Part shown: positions 16,613 to 23,390 of the stretch, piece by piece | How the letters are laid out: every line of letters starts with the position of its first letter | How positions within the stretch are numbered: the stretch's first letter is position 1 | Source of the DNA: a virus | DNA length: 36,045 nucleotides | Direction: 5' to 3' (one strand) | Virus record (IMG/VR): IMGVR_UViG_3300032046_006284 | Location: 1 to 36,045 of that record | Position numbers and translations under genes: made by a program | Notes under the pieces: model-generated | Database searches by the model: none | Seen by the model: only the letters and a program-made list of their open reading frames with translations | What the model was told of the DNA's origin: nothing

Positions 16613-16771
16613 ATGAGCTTCGAAAAGGAAGTCGAGCGAAACCTACTCAAGATGCCAATCGAGCTTCCCTGCCCGCAATGCGGCAAGAAACTCCGCAAAT
16701 CGCTCCGTGAATTCCAGCGCGGCGTGAAGTGCCCCGGTTGCGGGATCACGGTCCAGACGACGGGCAAGTAG
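16613..16771 (+). CDS. small zinc-ribbon protein
   Basis: A 52-residue protein, MSFEKEVERNLLKMPIELP then CPQCGKKLRKSLREF and KCPGCGITVQTTGK: two CxxC knuckles 16 residues apart, a complete rubredoxin-like zinc ribbon with a short N-terminal helix. GGGAG lies 7 bases before the ATG. The family resembles small phage and plasmid zinc ribbons with N-terminus MSFEK-V; the target is not known. It is the only plus-strand gene within the 11.5-22.4 kb operon region and overlaps, on the opposite strand, the last 43 codons of the 100-residue frame at 16643-16945, so one of the two may not be expressed or the overlap is real. Confidence 0.75.
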   Translation: MSFEKEVERNLLKMPIELPCPQCGKKLRKSLREFQRGVKCPGCGITVQTTGK

Positions 16772-16945
16772 GACGGGGCCGTAATCGCCATCCAGCCACA
16801 GCCTGAAATGGCCCTTCGCCGATCCGTCCCTTCGCACCAGCGCGTGAGCATCCAGCAGCGCCTTGCGAACGGAAGCGGGGACGCGAAGCCTGACGCGGAC
16901 GATGCTCCTGACGTTGTTCGTCGCGGCTCTTGGTGCTCGGTTCAC
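16643..16945 (-). CDS. hypothetical protein antisense to the zinc-ribbon gene
   Basis: A 100-residue frame with ordinary protein composition (SIVRVRLRVPASVRKALLDAHALVRRDGSAKGHFRLWLDGDYGP...) and no recognised domain. In its favour, its ATG shares ATGA with the stop codon of the upstream 68-residue gene, the junction style used throughout this operon. Against it, the 3' 129 bases lie opposite the convincing zinc-ribbon gene at 16613-16771. The part from 16772 to 16945 is free of other genes. Confidence 0.45.
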   Translation of the reverse strand: MNRAPRAATNNVRSIVRVRLRVPASVRKALLDAHALVRRDGSAKGHFRLWLDGDYGPVLLARRLDRDPATGALHAALEFTERFAEFLAALRAGKLDWHLE

Positions 16946-17148
16946 GCCTCGTCCTTCTCAAGATCGTCGTCTGACAGATGCAGCCCTTCCCGGCGGATGA
17001 AGAAACACTCTCCGCAGAGCCAGACCCATTCGATTTCATCGAAGTTGTGGAAGAGGAACGGGGCCGGGCCGTGCCGGCAGTCCCGCCGGCGCTTGCAGAA
17101 CTGGCACTTCCGTCGCCTCGGCCGCTGTCTTTCCCAAGTCTCCATCAT
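16942..17148 (-). CDS. small Cys-rich putative zinc protein
   Basis: 68 residues: a basic start (ERQRPRRRKCQFCKRRRDCRHG) followed by an aromatic stretch (FLFHNFDEIEWVWLCGECFFIRREG) and an acidic tail. The cysteines form CxxC at 15-18, a single Cys at 24 and CxxC near 45-48, suitable for one zinc site. No family recognised. The ATG at 17148 shares ATGA with the stop of the phosphoesterase gene; another ATG follows directly. Confidence 0.65.
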   Translation of the reverse strand: MMETWERQRPRRRKCQFCKRRRDCRHGPAPFLFHNFDEIEWVWLCGECFFIRREGLHLSDDDLEKDEA

Positions 17149-17918
17149 GCGGTCACCTCCGCGCCGTCAGGCAGGATGCAGCGGTCTTCCATGATCGGGA
17201 TCGTGTAGAGCGTGTCGCTCCGCCGGCCGAGGTAGCCCAAGATGAAGGCGTTGACCCACTCCACCGGCCTTCCCGCGCCGTACAGGGGCACGGGCTTGCA
17301 TAGGCAGCCACAGGAGCGGGCCTGGATGACAGCGCCCGGCGACCAGATGTTCTGGATGATGCAGGCGTCGGCGCGATGAGTATGCCCGTGGATGACGCTC
17401 TTGCCCTGGCTGATCTGGAGATGGTTCTTGGTGGCGTGGCGGGCATACGACCAGCCGTGGACGGCGATGATCCGGGAGTTGACGCGGTGGTGCGGATACC
17501 GACCGTCGGCCGAACCGTAACGCACGTAATCGCACGCGGCTCGGCCCTTCGCCAGACGGACGCGGGGGGCGAGCATGGAGTATGCCCCGCGCCCCTCGGC
17601 CGTGGCCGCCGCCCAGCGGTCCAGCCGATACTCGTGATTGCCCTCCACGATCACCAAGCGCGACGAGACCTTCTGGAGGCGGTCCAGCAGCCTGTTGGCC
17701 TGGCGCAGATCATCTTCATAGTCGGTCTCAGGGACGCCATGGGTCAGCGGGTGGATGGAGAATTGCCCGCAGTCCAGCAGGTCGCCCAGGCAAATGATCA
17801 TGTCGGGGCGGATGCGCTCGGCGGCGCGGCAGAAGACCTCCACGGCCCGGCCGTTCTGGTACGGGATATGGACGTCGCCGAAGGCCAGCACCGTCTTGCT
17901 GCCGACCTTGGCCATCAT
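17145..17918 (-). CDS. calcineurin-like metallophosphoesterase
   Basis: A 257-residue two-metal phosphoesterase. All five motif blocks are visible: FGDVHIPY (D15, H17), CLGDLLDCG (D46), VEGNHEYRLDR, AVHGWSYARHA and VIHGHTHRAD. Phage enzymes of this family act on nucleic acid ends, cyclic nucleotides or protein phosphates; the substrate here cannot be read. The start ATGATG at 17918 overlaps the preceding stop as ATGA and follows GGGGGAGGA directly. A longer frame upstream (58 codons) covers the end of the DUF6378 domain and is not used. It lies in the middle of the leftward replication operon. Confidence 0.88.
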   Translation of the reverse strand: MMAKVGSKTVLAFGDVHIPYQNGRAVEVFCRAAERIRPDMIICLGDLLDCGQFSIHPLTHGVPETDYEDDLRQANRLLDRLQKVSSRLVIVEGNHEYRLDRWAAATAEGRGAYSMLAPRVRLAKGRAACDYVRYGSADGRYPHHRVNSRIIAVHGWSYARHATKNHLQISQGKSVIHGHTHRADACIIQNIWSPGAVIQARSCGCLCKPVPLYGAGRPVEWVNAFILGYLGRRSDTLYTIPIMEDRCILPDGAEVTA

Positions 17919-18562
17919 TCCTCCCCCGCGACCAGCGCCGCCGTGCGGGCGTAACCGGCAATGTCCACCAGGTTGTCGCGCTTGTGCCGATGGGCCTGGC
18001 GGGCCATTTTCACGGCGATCATGCACAGCGGTACGTCCATCGCCGTGATCTCGGTGCCCTCGCGGAGCTTGCCGCCCAGGATGCCCGTCCACATCCGCGC
18101 CGTCCTGGCAAAGTCGTCATCCGGGCGGCCGTAGTCGTCGCGCCTGTCGCCGCCCGTGATCCGGCGGGCCTCGTCCAGGATGGATTCCGCCGGCGTCTCC
18201 TCCACCAGCTTCAGGATGGTCAGGCCGAACGTCGGCGCGGGGGGATTGTGGATTGGCTGGCCGGTGGCGGCGTCAAAGACCTCGAGTCCCATTTCGTGGG
18301 CCAGCAGGTACTCGAACTTCGCGCCGCGCGACTTTTCCCAGCCGGGCAACAGCGCAATGGAATCGCACTGCGCCAGCAGCAGCACGTCGGCCCGCAGGTA
18401 GCTCTCACGCGGCAGGTCGGTCCGACCGCCGAAGTTGTCGGCCGGGTTGGCGACGACCCACCCGGCCGCCCGAAGCCTCGTCGCGGCCTCGTGAAAGGCG
18501 GGGAAGTTGTGGTCCCGGTAGCCGGTCATCGGGCCGGCGATGTAGATTCGTCGCTGGTTCAT
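17915..18562 (-). CDS. DUF4406 (nucleoside deoxyribosyltransferase-like) + DUF6378 protein
   Basis: A 215-residue two-domain phage protein. Residues 1-100 match DUF4406: IYIAGPMTGYRDHNFPAFHEAA, the helix ADVLLLAQCDSIALLPGWEKSRGAKFEYLLA with the conserved W and E, a fold related to nucleoside 2-deoxyribosyltransferases that cut the N-glycosidic bond. The C-terminal part matches DUF6378 (RITGGDRRDDYGRPDDDFARTARMW, IAVKMARQAHRHKRDNLVDIAGYA), a helical domain reminiscent of nucleotide pyrophosphohydrolases. Joined, they suggest a role in nucleotide pool or modified-base metabolism. Start at MNQRRIYIAGP (18562); the 20 codons upstream lack homology. ATGA links it to the phosphoesterase. Confidence 0.85.
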   Translation of the reverse strand: MNQRRIYIAGPMTGYRDHNFPAFHEAATRLRAAGWVVANPADNFGGRTDLPRESYLRADVLLLAQCDSIALLPGWEKSRGAKFEYLLAHEMGLEVFDAATGQPIHNPPAPTFGLTILKLVEETPAESILDEARRITGGDRRDDYGRPDDDFARTARMWTGILGGKLREGTEITAMDVPLCMIAVKMARQAHRHKRDNLVDIAGYARTAALVAGEE

Positions 18563-18623
18563 GGCTGTTCGGCCTTTCCGGTCAGCACGTGACCGTCTTG
18601 ATGGTTGGGAAGATTCGGGCACG

Positions 18624-19010
18624 TCAGTTCATCTCCGCGCCGCACAGCGGGCAGCGCGCCAGGGGCATGTCAGCGATCTGAACCTCCAGACGCCCGGAGG
18701 GCATGACCTGCCGCCGTCGCGTCAGGAGCAAGTCGATCTGGCTGTCGTCCACGTAGACTCCCGCGTGCTGGAGGGCGTCGAGAACGGGCTTTTGAATGTT
18801 GTCCAGGTCGCGCCGCCGGTTGTCGGGCGGGAAGGCGTCCATGCACAGTGCGATCCGTCCACCCGCCGGTGGCTTGCGCGGCCCGCCGCCGCCAAGGAGG
18901 GCGCAGACGTTCCCGCGGAACGCCCGGCCCTCCCGGCTGATCAGCGTGCGGTAGCCCACGTGGCGGTAGTACGTGTTCAGCGTGGGCGGATATGGGAGTG
19001 TGAGGATCAT
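18624..19010 (-). CDS. rusA: RusA-like Holliday junction resolvase
   Basis: 128 residues. The N-terminal LPYPPTLNTYYRH and the catalytic acidic triad in RRRDLDNIQKPVLDAL (D68, D70) and VYVDDSQID (D89) place it in the RusA family, with spacing matching E. coli RusA (D70, D72, D91). It would cut branched recombination and replication intermediates before packaging. An unusual extra is a C-terminal CPLCGAEM, half a zinc knuckle. The ATG at 19010 shares ATGA with the stop of the upstream gene. Confidence 0.93.
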   Translation of the reverse strand: MILTLPYPPTLNTYYRHVGYRTLISREGRAFRGNVCALLGGGGPRKPPAGGRIALCMDAFPPDNRRRDLDNIQKPVLDALQHAGVYVDDSQIDLLLTRRRQVMPSGRLEVQIADMPLARCPLCGAEMN

Positions 19011-19300
19011 GCCGCCTTGCGCTCCGAGGGGATGGCCGCGACGGGGGCCTCGTCCTTCCGCTCCCGCGCCCTGCGCCACTCAAGGAACCGCGCGAGTTCC
19101 GCCTTCGCCTCAGTGCGGCTGGCGAACTCCCGACGGTAACTGGGGTCCTTCGTCCAGATGAGCCCCTCGAACGGCTCAGTGCTCATCCAGTGGAGGAAGT
19201 CCGGGTCGTGGATGCACCAGAAGGTGCGGACCACCTTGCCGCGGCGCACTTCCCGCTCCTTGACGACGCGCTCCCGGAACTCCGACTTGGTCGTCTTCAT
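19007..19300 (-). CDS. hypothetical protein of replication operon
   Basis: 97 residues, highly charged, with an aromatic middle (TFWCIHDPDFLHWMSTEPFEGLIWTKDPSY) and a helical, basic C-terminal half. No family recognised. It is linked to genes on both sides by ATGA overlaps (19297-19300 and 19007-19010), which is the best evidence that it is translated. Confidence 0.7.
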   Translation of the reverse strand: MKTTKSEFRERVVKEREVRRGKVVRTFWCIHDPDFLHWMSTEPFEGLIWTKDPSYRREFASRTEAKAELARFLEWRRARERKDEAPVAAIPSERKAA

Positions 19301-19758
19301 GGCTGCCTCCTCCAGGGCGGGGTGGTGCTCGTGGCCGGGGCCTGCTGGGGCACGCCGGCGGCGGACTTCGGCTCAAAGCCCTTGACCTCGTTGGTCAGTT
19401 CGCCAGTGTCGTCGCGCTTCTTGACCTTCACCGAGATCAGAAGCGGGATGTTGTAGAGCTCCACGCTGTCGCGCGGCGTCATCACGCCCACGGCCCGGCA
19501 GACGGCCGACAGCTCCGACTGGGCGATCTTCACCGCCGTCTGGTTGGGGTTGGCCAGGTTCAGCCGTGCCCACAGCACGCGGCCCTTGTGCTGGCCTTCC
19601 AGAATGGTGAAGGTCAACTGGAGGTAGCTGCCCTGGCCGTTCTTGGTGGGCTTCATCTCGCTGTCGGTGATGGCCGCCAGGTACTTGCCGGCGGGGATCG
19701 CCTCGAATGAGGCGGTCGGTTCGACCTCGTTCGCGTTGAATCCGTTTAGGTTCGCCAT
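19297..19758 (-). CDS. DUF669 phage protein (probable single-strand DNA-binding function)
   Basis: 153 residues matching DUF669 along the length: MANLNGFNANEVEPT, IPAGKYLAAITDSEMKPTKNG, YLQLTFTILEGQHKGRVLWARLNL, AVGVMTPRDSVELYNIPL, with a flexible Pro/Ala/Thr-rich tail ending in TPPWRR. Members lie beside Sak4/AAA ATPase genes in phage recombination modules, as here, and are thought to have an OB-like fold and bind ssDNA. GGAG-type ribosome site (AAAGGAGCC) just upstream of ATG. Confidence 0.88.
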   Translation of the reverse strand: MANLNGFNANEVEPTASFEAIPAGKYLAAITDSEMKPTKNGQGSYLQLTFTILEGQHKGRVLWARLNLANPNQTAVKIAQSELSAVCRAVGVMTPRDSVELYNIPLLISVKVKKRDDTGELTNEVKGFEPKSAAGVPQQAPATSTTPPWRRQP

Positions 19759-19777
19759 GTCAGTCGGCTCCTTTCGC

Positions 19778-20002
19778 TCAGTTGCACAGTTCTTCCATGT
19801 CCATCCACCATTCCGGGTTGTTCAGCAGGGCCCGGAGGGTCCGGGCTTCCTTCTCCGTGATGGACACGATCGTCTGTTCCGTGGGGCTCTCGGCCGCGGC
19901 CAGCCTCAGGTACGTGCAGTGGCCGATCCGTTCCCACCAGCACTCGGCCGCCGGCGAGAGCGTCGCCGGGTCGCTGCGAGGATTGGGCTTGGCGGCAGTC
20001 AT
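19778..20002 (-). CDS. hypothetical small protein
   Basis: 74 residues, MTAAKPNPRSDPATLSPAAECWWERIGHCTYL then mostly helix ending ALLNNPEWWMDMEELCN. No domain recognised; the Trp pairs at each end are notable. The ATG shares ATGA with the Sak4-like gene stop and GGGAGGGG lies 5 bases upstream. It sits between the Sak4-like ATPase and DUF669 genes. Confidence 0.65.
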   Translation of the reverse strand: MTAAKPNPRSDPATLSPAAECWWERIGHCTYLRLAAAESPTEQTIVSITEKEARTLRALLNNPEWWMDMEELCN

Positions 20003-20706
20003 GACGCCCCTCCCATCGCCTTCATCAGGGCCGGCCAGGACAGCTCCAGCGGCCCGGCGATCCCGTAGCGGTTCTTGGCCAGGAGTTGGTTGGTCTCGCA
20101 CAGGATGAGTTCACGGCCGGAGGCGGCAACGTGTGCGGTGCCCACGAAGTCGGACCACTCGATCATCGTGTTGGCCAGGTCGGAGTGGATTTCGGGGGAG
20201 GATTTCTCGATGGTCAGCCCGTCGATGGTGGTGATCTCGCGCCGCGTGGCGTGGGCCAGCAGCACCACGGCGATTCCGGCGTTGACGATCCTGTCCAACG
20301 TCGGCAGCAGGTACTGGTAGACGTAGTTCTTCAGCACCTGCCGGCCGTTGCCGTACCCGCCGTGGGAACGATTGAGGGTCTGCTTCATCCCCGCTGCCGT
20401 CCCGTCCACGCCGGAGACGTGCTCCTCGATGCGCCGAAGCAGCCAATCGATGGAGTCGATGACGACGGTGCCGTACTCGTGGCCGCCGGCCGCCAGGGCG
20501 TCCAACCACGCCTGGATCGAGGGCCAGTCGCACAGGTACGGCGTGCGGTCGCACTTGACGTGCGCGGCCCCGTTCTCGCAGTCCACGATGATCGGCTTGC
20601 TGGCGTTGGCCCCGAAGGTCGTCTTGCCGGCCCCCGGCGGGCCGTAGACGATGCCCTTGGGGGCCCGCATGTGCGTCTGGTTCAGAACGGTCGATGGCAA
20701 TGGCAT
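19999..20706 (-). CDS. Sak4-like RecA-fold ATPase
   Basis: 235 residues. Walker A is VYGPPGAGKTTFGA (about 20-33), Walker B VVIDSIDWLLRR, followed by a RecA-like core (YLLPTLDRIVNAGIAVVLLAHATRREI) and DFVGTAHVA; it belongs to the AAA_24/Sak4 group of phage annealing or strand-exchange proteins. Neighbours fit a recombination module: DUF669 protein, RusA and a PD-(D/E)XK exonuclease. The ATG at 20706 is chosen because the match begins just after it; the frame extends 21 codons upstream but that part is weak. A 147-base gap with a hairpin separates it from the exonuclease gene. Confidence 0.88.
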   Translation of the reverse strand: MPLPSTVLNQTHMRAPKGIVYGPPGAGKTTFGANASKPIIVDCENGAAHVKCDRTPYLCDWPSIQAWLDALAAGGHEYGTVVIDSIDWLLRRIEEHVSGVDGTAAGMKQTLNRSHGGYGNGRQVLKNYVYQYLLPTLDRIVNAGIAVVLLAHATRREITTIDGLTIEKSSPEIHSDLANTMIEWSDFVGTAHVAASGRELILCETNQLLAKNRYGIAGPLELSWPALMKAMGGAS

Positions 20707-20776
20707 ATCTCTTGCCCTTTCTGTTTGGGTTTCCGAAGGTGCATCACTCACGTTTGGCCGGCCGGCCATTTCGGGC

Positions 20777-20795
20777 GGCGGGAGTCGAACCCGCC
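20777..20795 (-). other. tRNA T-arm-like hairpin between recombination genes
   Basis: On the minus strand the sequence GGCGGGTTCGACTCCCGCC forms a 6-base stem with a 7-base TTCGACT loop and contains an exact tRNA B-box (GGTTCGACTCC). Further 5', GTCA and TGAC pair around a 7-base loop ACGGAAA. No matching acceptor or D arm can be drawn, so it is not a complete tRNA. It lies in the 147-base gap between the exonuclease and Sak4-like genes. Confidence 0.4.
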
Positions 20796-20853
20796 CGGCG
20801 GGACCGTCATTTCCGTTGACCTGTCGCGCCGCCGCCTCCGGGGCCCGGATGTT

Positions 20854-21666
20854 TCAGATCGCGTCGAAGACGCGGACCTCCTCATAGCCGGTGGGCCAGA
20901 CGCCCAGCCGCCGGCACTCCTTCAGCCGCTCGATGGCTGCGGCGTTCTCGCGGGCGCAGCCGTCCAGCAACTCCGTCAGCACCGGGAAGACGCCCGCCCG
21001 ATACGGCTCCTTCTTCTCCACCGCGATGAAATGCACTGGAACAACCACCCCGGTCGCCGCCGCCAGCACCGACCGATAGAACGCCATCTGGTAGGCGTAG
21101 CCATAGCGCCGGCCGTCGGCTAGGAAGTAGTCGATGTCGTCGCAGGTCTTGAGGTCCACGATGCCGCGGCCGGGATTGAGCCAGTCGATGCGAATCTGGC
21201 AGGGCATGCCGCAGTAATCGGTCCGCACAACGCCCTCGGCGATGCCGTCGACGATCAGGTCTACGGCCCGCTCGTTCATGGCCACCCCGACGGCCATGTT
21301 GTCGATCAGCACCTCTTGCTTGGTCGAGATGATGGGCTTGCCTTGCGCATCGGCCCAGTTCTGATATGCCTGCGAGTCGCTCTTGAACGGCTTACCGGTG
21401 GTCTTGTTGACCGGGCCGTCGCTGACTAGGTAGCGCCTGGCGAACTCGTCAAGGCCCTCTAGGATGCGGCAGTGCGTTGCGCGGCCGATGAAATATGCTT
21501 GGCGGTCGGGTTTCGCGATCAGACCCAGGCAGTCCTTGTGGTAGAGCAACGGGCACTTGCGGAAGTCCGCCAGCCCGTGGCTGCCTAGGCACTCGCGGCC
21601 CTTGGCGTGGTAGACGTCCTCGGGCTCGTGAATCAGGATGCTCAGGTCTATGGCGTGGTCGTCCAT
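20854..21666 (-). CDS. PD-(D/E)XK exonuclease, DUF3799/exonuclease VIII-like
   Basis: 270 residues. N-terminal YHAKGRECLGSHGLADFRKCPLLYHKD is the typical entry segment of RecE/exonuclease VIII-type nucleases; the active site is CQIRIDWLNPGRGIVDLKT with Asp and Asp-x-Lys of the PD-(D/E)XK motif, followed by the helix YGYAYQMAFYRSVL. It would resect double-stranded ends to feed the annealing ATPase encoded downstream. Start at MDDHAIDL (21666), AAAGG 6 bases upstream; 23 upstream codons overlap a hairpin and are unlikely. Preceded by the second copy of the AAATGTAG element and a strong hairpin. Confidence 0.9.
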   Translation of the reverse strand: MDDHAIDLSILIHEPEDVYHAKGRECLGSHGLADFRKCPLLYHKDCLGLIAKPDRQAYFIGRATHCRILEGLDEFARRYLVSDGPVNKTTGKPFKSDSQAYQNWADAQGKPIISTKQEVLIDNMAVGVAMNERAVDLIVDGIAEGVVRTDYCGMPCQIRIDWLNPGRGIVDLKTCDDIDYFLADGRRYGYAYQMAFYRSVLAAATGVVVPVHFIAVEKKEPYRAGVFPVLTELLDGCARENAAAIERLKECRRLGVWPTGYEEVRVFDAI

Positions 21667-21693
21667 GATTGCCTTTCCGGGGGACCGGCGGTC

Positions 21694-21731
21694 GGGGCCC
21701 CCGAACGCGCTCCATCGCGTTCGGAGGCCCC
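21694..21731. terminator. GC hairpin between sigma-like and exonuclease genes
   Basis: GGGGCCCCCGAACGCG (21694-21709) pairs with CGCGTTCGGAGGCCCC (21716-21731), 15 of 16 positions, with a 6-base loop. It lies after the stop of the sigma-like gene and 28 bases before the exonuclease start codon. No U-run follows on the minus strand, so attenuation or mRNA stabilisation is as likely as termination. Confidence 0.45.
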
Positions 21732-21749
21732 ACACTGCCCGCTCCTATC

Positions 21750-21786
21750 TCTCTACATTTACGCGAGAGGCAAAACTGTGCTGTTG
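21750..21786 (-). promoter_or_regulatory. AAATGTAG element, copy 2 (upstream of exonuclease gene)
   Basis: Matches copy 3 at 34815-34851 in 32 of 37 positions, including CAACAGCACA and CTCGCGTAAATGTAGAGA on the minus strand. Here it covers the last codons and TAA stop of the sigma-like gene. CAACAG and GTAAAT are 18 bases apart in both copies, a spacing suited to -35 and -10 boxes. Transcription would run into the exonuclease, Sak4-like and following genes. Confidence 0.45.
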
Positions 21787-22412
21787 CGGCCCAGAAAAAC
21801 CTGTAGATTCGCCTCCTTGAAGCACTCCCGGATTCGCTTCATCGCCCACCTGATCTCCGGCGGCGACGTGTTCAGGAGCTTGGCGGCCTTGCGGATGGAG
21901 TGGTGCATCAGCGCCCGCGCGATCTCTTGATGGCGCGGGGACAACCGGGCCAGAGCCGCCTCCATGTCGATCCGAAGGTCGGCCGTCGCGGCCGGATCGC
22001 CGCCGCCTTTGGCGGGGTCCACCACGGATTCGCCGAAGCCCTCCCCGAGGTCGTCAAAGCCGACGACCTGCGGAACATCCTCGTCCTGCCTGAGCATCAT
22101 CTGCCGCAGGTGGTAGCAGTAGCGCCGCCTCAGGACGCGGCTGATGAACGTCTTCCACGAGGACCGCTTGGCGTTGTAGCGGGGGATCGCCTGGACCAGC
22201 GCCATCAGCAGGTCCTGCGTCAGGTCTTCGCGCTCGTCGGGCGGAAGATGGAGCTTCTCCATCAGACGCTCGACCAGGTACTCGACCCTGTCGTGAACGT
22301 AGGCTTCGGCGGCGTCGGGCTTGACGCCGCCGACAATTCCGGCGACCAAATCGCCGATACTGTGGGGACGGTGCTTCTGAGGCTGTTTCTGGGGGGCGGT
22401 TTCCTGCGACAT
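21759..22412 (-). CDS. phage-encoded sigma70-like factor
   Basis: 217 residues. Region 2-like segment at about 40-105 (EYLVERLMEKLHLPPDEREDLTQDLLMALVQAIPRYNAKRSSWKTFISRVLRRR) and a region 4-like HTH at about 150-200 (ALARLSPRHQEIARALMHHSIRKAAKLLNTSPPEIRWAMKRI). These are the two domains of short ECF-type sigma factors. It could direct host polymerase to phage promoters. ATG has AAGGAG 8 bases upstream. It heads the leftward replication operon, consistent with an early or middle regulator, and its stop codon lies inside the AAATGTAG element. A plain HTH regulator is an alternative because region 2 is divergent. Confidence 0.8.
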   Translation of the reverse strand: MSQETAPQKQPQKHRPHSIGDLVAGIVGGVKPDAAEAYVHDRVEYLVERLMEKLHLPPDEREDLTQDLLMALVQAIPRYNAKRSSWKTFISRVLRRRYCYHLRQMMLRQDEDVPQVVGFDDLGEGFGESVVDPAKGGGDPAATADLRIDMEAALARLSPRHQEIARALMHHSIRKAAKLLNTSPPEIRWAMKRIRECFKEANLQVFLGRNSTVLPLA

Positions 22413-22556
22413 CGCGGTTCTCCTTGATCAGGAGGCCAGGGTTTGGCGGCCCACGACGGGCCGCACCGCCCTCCGCGCGATTTGCAGGAAACGGCATCAG
22501 GAAGTTGGCGACTCGCGGTAAGTGCTTTTATGCACGGCACATCGGTGCGTGGAAGA

Positions 22557-22597
22557 CGCTTTTGCGCTTGCATCAAATGGGACGAAGTGCAAAAGCG
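22557..22597. promoter_or_regulatory. inverted repeat upstream of sigma-like gene
   Basis: CGCTTTTGC (22557-22565) and GCAAAAGCG (22589-22597) form a perfect 9-base inverted repeat, 23 bases apart, in the 208-base gap between the HTH-like gene and the sigma-like gene. A shorter palindrome GTGC-TTTTAT-GCAC is at about 22522. Operator sites for the leftward promoter, or a termination structure for the HTH-like gene, are both possible. Confidence 0.35.
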
Positions 22598-22620
22598 ACT
22601 GTGCCGTCAGGGAGGAAGAG

Positions 22621-23118
22621 CTACCTGCCGTACTTCATGACCAAGTCGAGGTTGTCCGCGATTCTCCAAAGCTCTCTGAACATGGGATCGTCATTGAAAC
22701 AGCGCGTGAAGTGAAATGGCTTGAGGCCCGCCCGGCGCGATAGCTCCGACTTGCTCGGCCGCTTCAACAGTTTGGGCTCGCGGTTGGACTGAATGAGGTC
22801 GAACGCGTGGTCGCGTGCGGCGCGGATGTGCATCACCAACTCCTTCTTGAGAGCCTCGATCTTCGCAGCGAGTTCCGCTCGTTTGCGTTTGGGCTGCCTT
22901 CTGGCGGATGCTGCCAACCCAGTTAGCCCAAGGGACAGCCGCAGCCCCGGATTCAGCCCAGCAGGGAATCTGATCAAATACAGCAGAAATGCCGCGAGTC
23001 GATCCGGGAGCACGCCGTAGAGGTTAGCTGCAGCTTGGACGTCAGCATCGGCTGCGGGGTGGCCCTTTCCGGTGCCACGGTGAAGGACGGCATGGGCCGC
23101 CGCCAGCAAGCGGATCAT
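22621..23118 (-). CDS. HTH-like protein, unknown role
   Basis: 165 residues, basic. The middle is helical (KRAELAAKIEALKKELVMHIRAARDHAFDLI) and the C-terminus SKSELSRRAGLKPFHFTRCFNDDPMFRELWRIADNLDLV has the shape of a helix-turn-helix domain. I chose the ATG at 23118 (MIRLLAAAHAVLHRG, AAGGG 9 bases upstream); the frame continues 62 codons further but with Arg/Pro-rich sequence over the intergenic region. It is the last leftward gene before the plus-strand cargo operon and could regulate either side; a phage repressor role is possible but not shown. Confidence 0.6.
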   Translation of the reverse strand: MIRLLAAAHAVLHRGTGKGHPAADADVQAAANLYGVLPDRLAAFLLYLIRFPAGLNPGLRLSLGLTGLAASARRQPKRKRAELAAKIEALKKELVMHIRAARDHAFDLIQSNREPKLLKRPSKSELSRRAGLKPFHFTRCFNDDPMFRELWRIADNLDLVMKYGR

Positions 23119-23172
23119 CTCGTTCGGCCCTTCAGGTCGCAGATTGTGCTCCGCTGCGGTCAAGGTCGTAGT

Positions 23173-23187
23173 CCCCGCAGAGCGGGG
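23173..23187. other. hairpin in divergent region before cargo operon
   Basis: CCCCGC-AGA-GCGGGG, a perfect 6-base stem. A second palindrome, GGCGTGG-TGACAG-CCACGCC, lies at 23263-23282. Both fall in the 272-base gap between the leftward HTH-like gene and the rightward cargo operon; they have the form of operators. Confidence 0.35.
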
Positions 23188-23335
23188 CCTCCTTGCTGTC
23201 GCAGGTAACGGATCGTGCGGCAACTCAACCGCCAACGTATCGCGCCGGGGTAGGACGTCTACGGCGTGGTGACAGCCACGCCGGAATCCGCGCGGCGGAA
23301 GCAACGGGCCTGACAGCGCGGTTCTGCCCGCGCCC

Positions 23336-23364
23336 TTGATATGCGGCGTCGAGCTCGATAGAGT
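23336..23364 (+). promoter_or_regulatory. putative sigma70-type promoter of the cargo operon
   Basis: TTGATA (23336-23341, 5 of 6 to consensus) and TAGAGT (23359-23364, 4 of 6) are separated by 17 bases. The predicted transcript would begin near 23371, giving a leader of about 20 bases that includes the GAGGTGG ribosome site of the first cargo gene. Confidence 0.5.
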
Positions 23365-23390
23365 CGCCGTGAAAGCGACGAGGTGGCTCT

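Noticed and set aside
20771-20850. Complete tRNA-Ser (GGA)
   Set aside because: Acceptor strands do not pair, the D arm is missing and position 33 is not T.
21765-21790. Sigma54-type promoter (CAGCAC...TTTTGC)
   Set aside because: The spacing is one base short of GG-N10-GC, the first G is missing, and copy 3 lacks the TTGC half.
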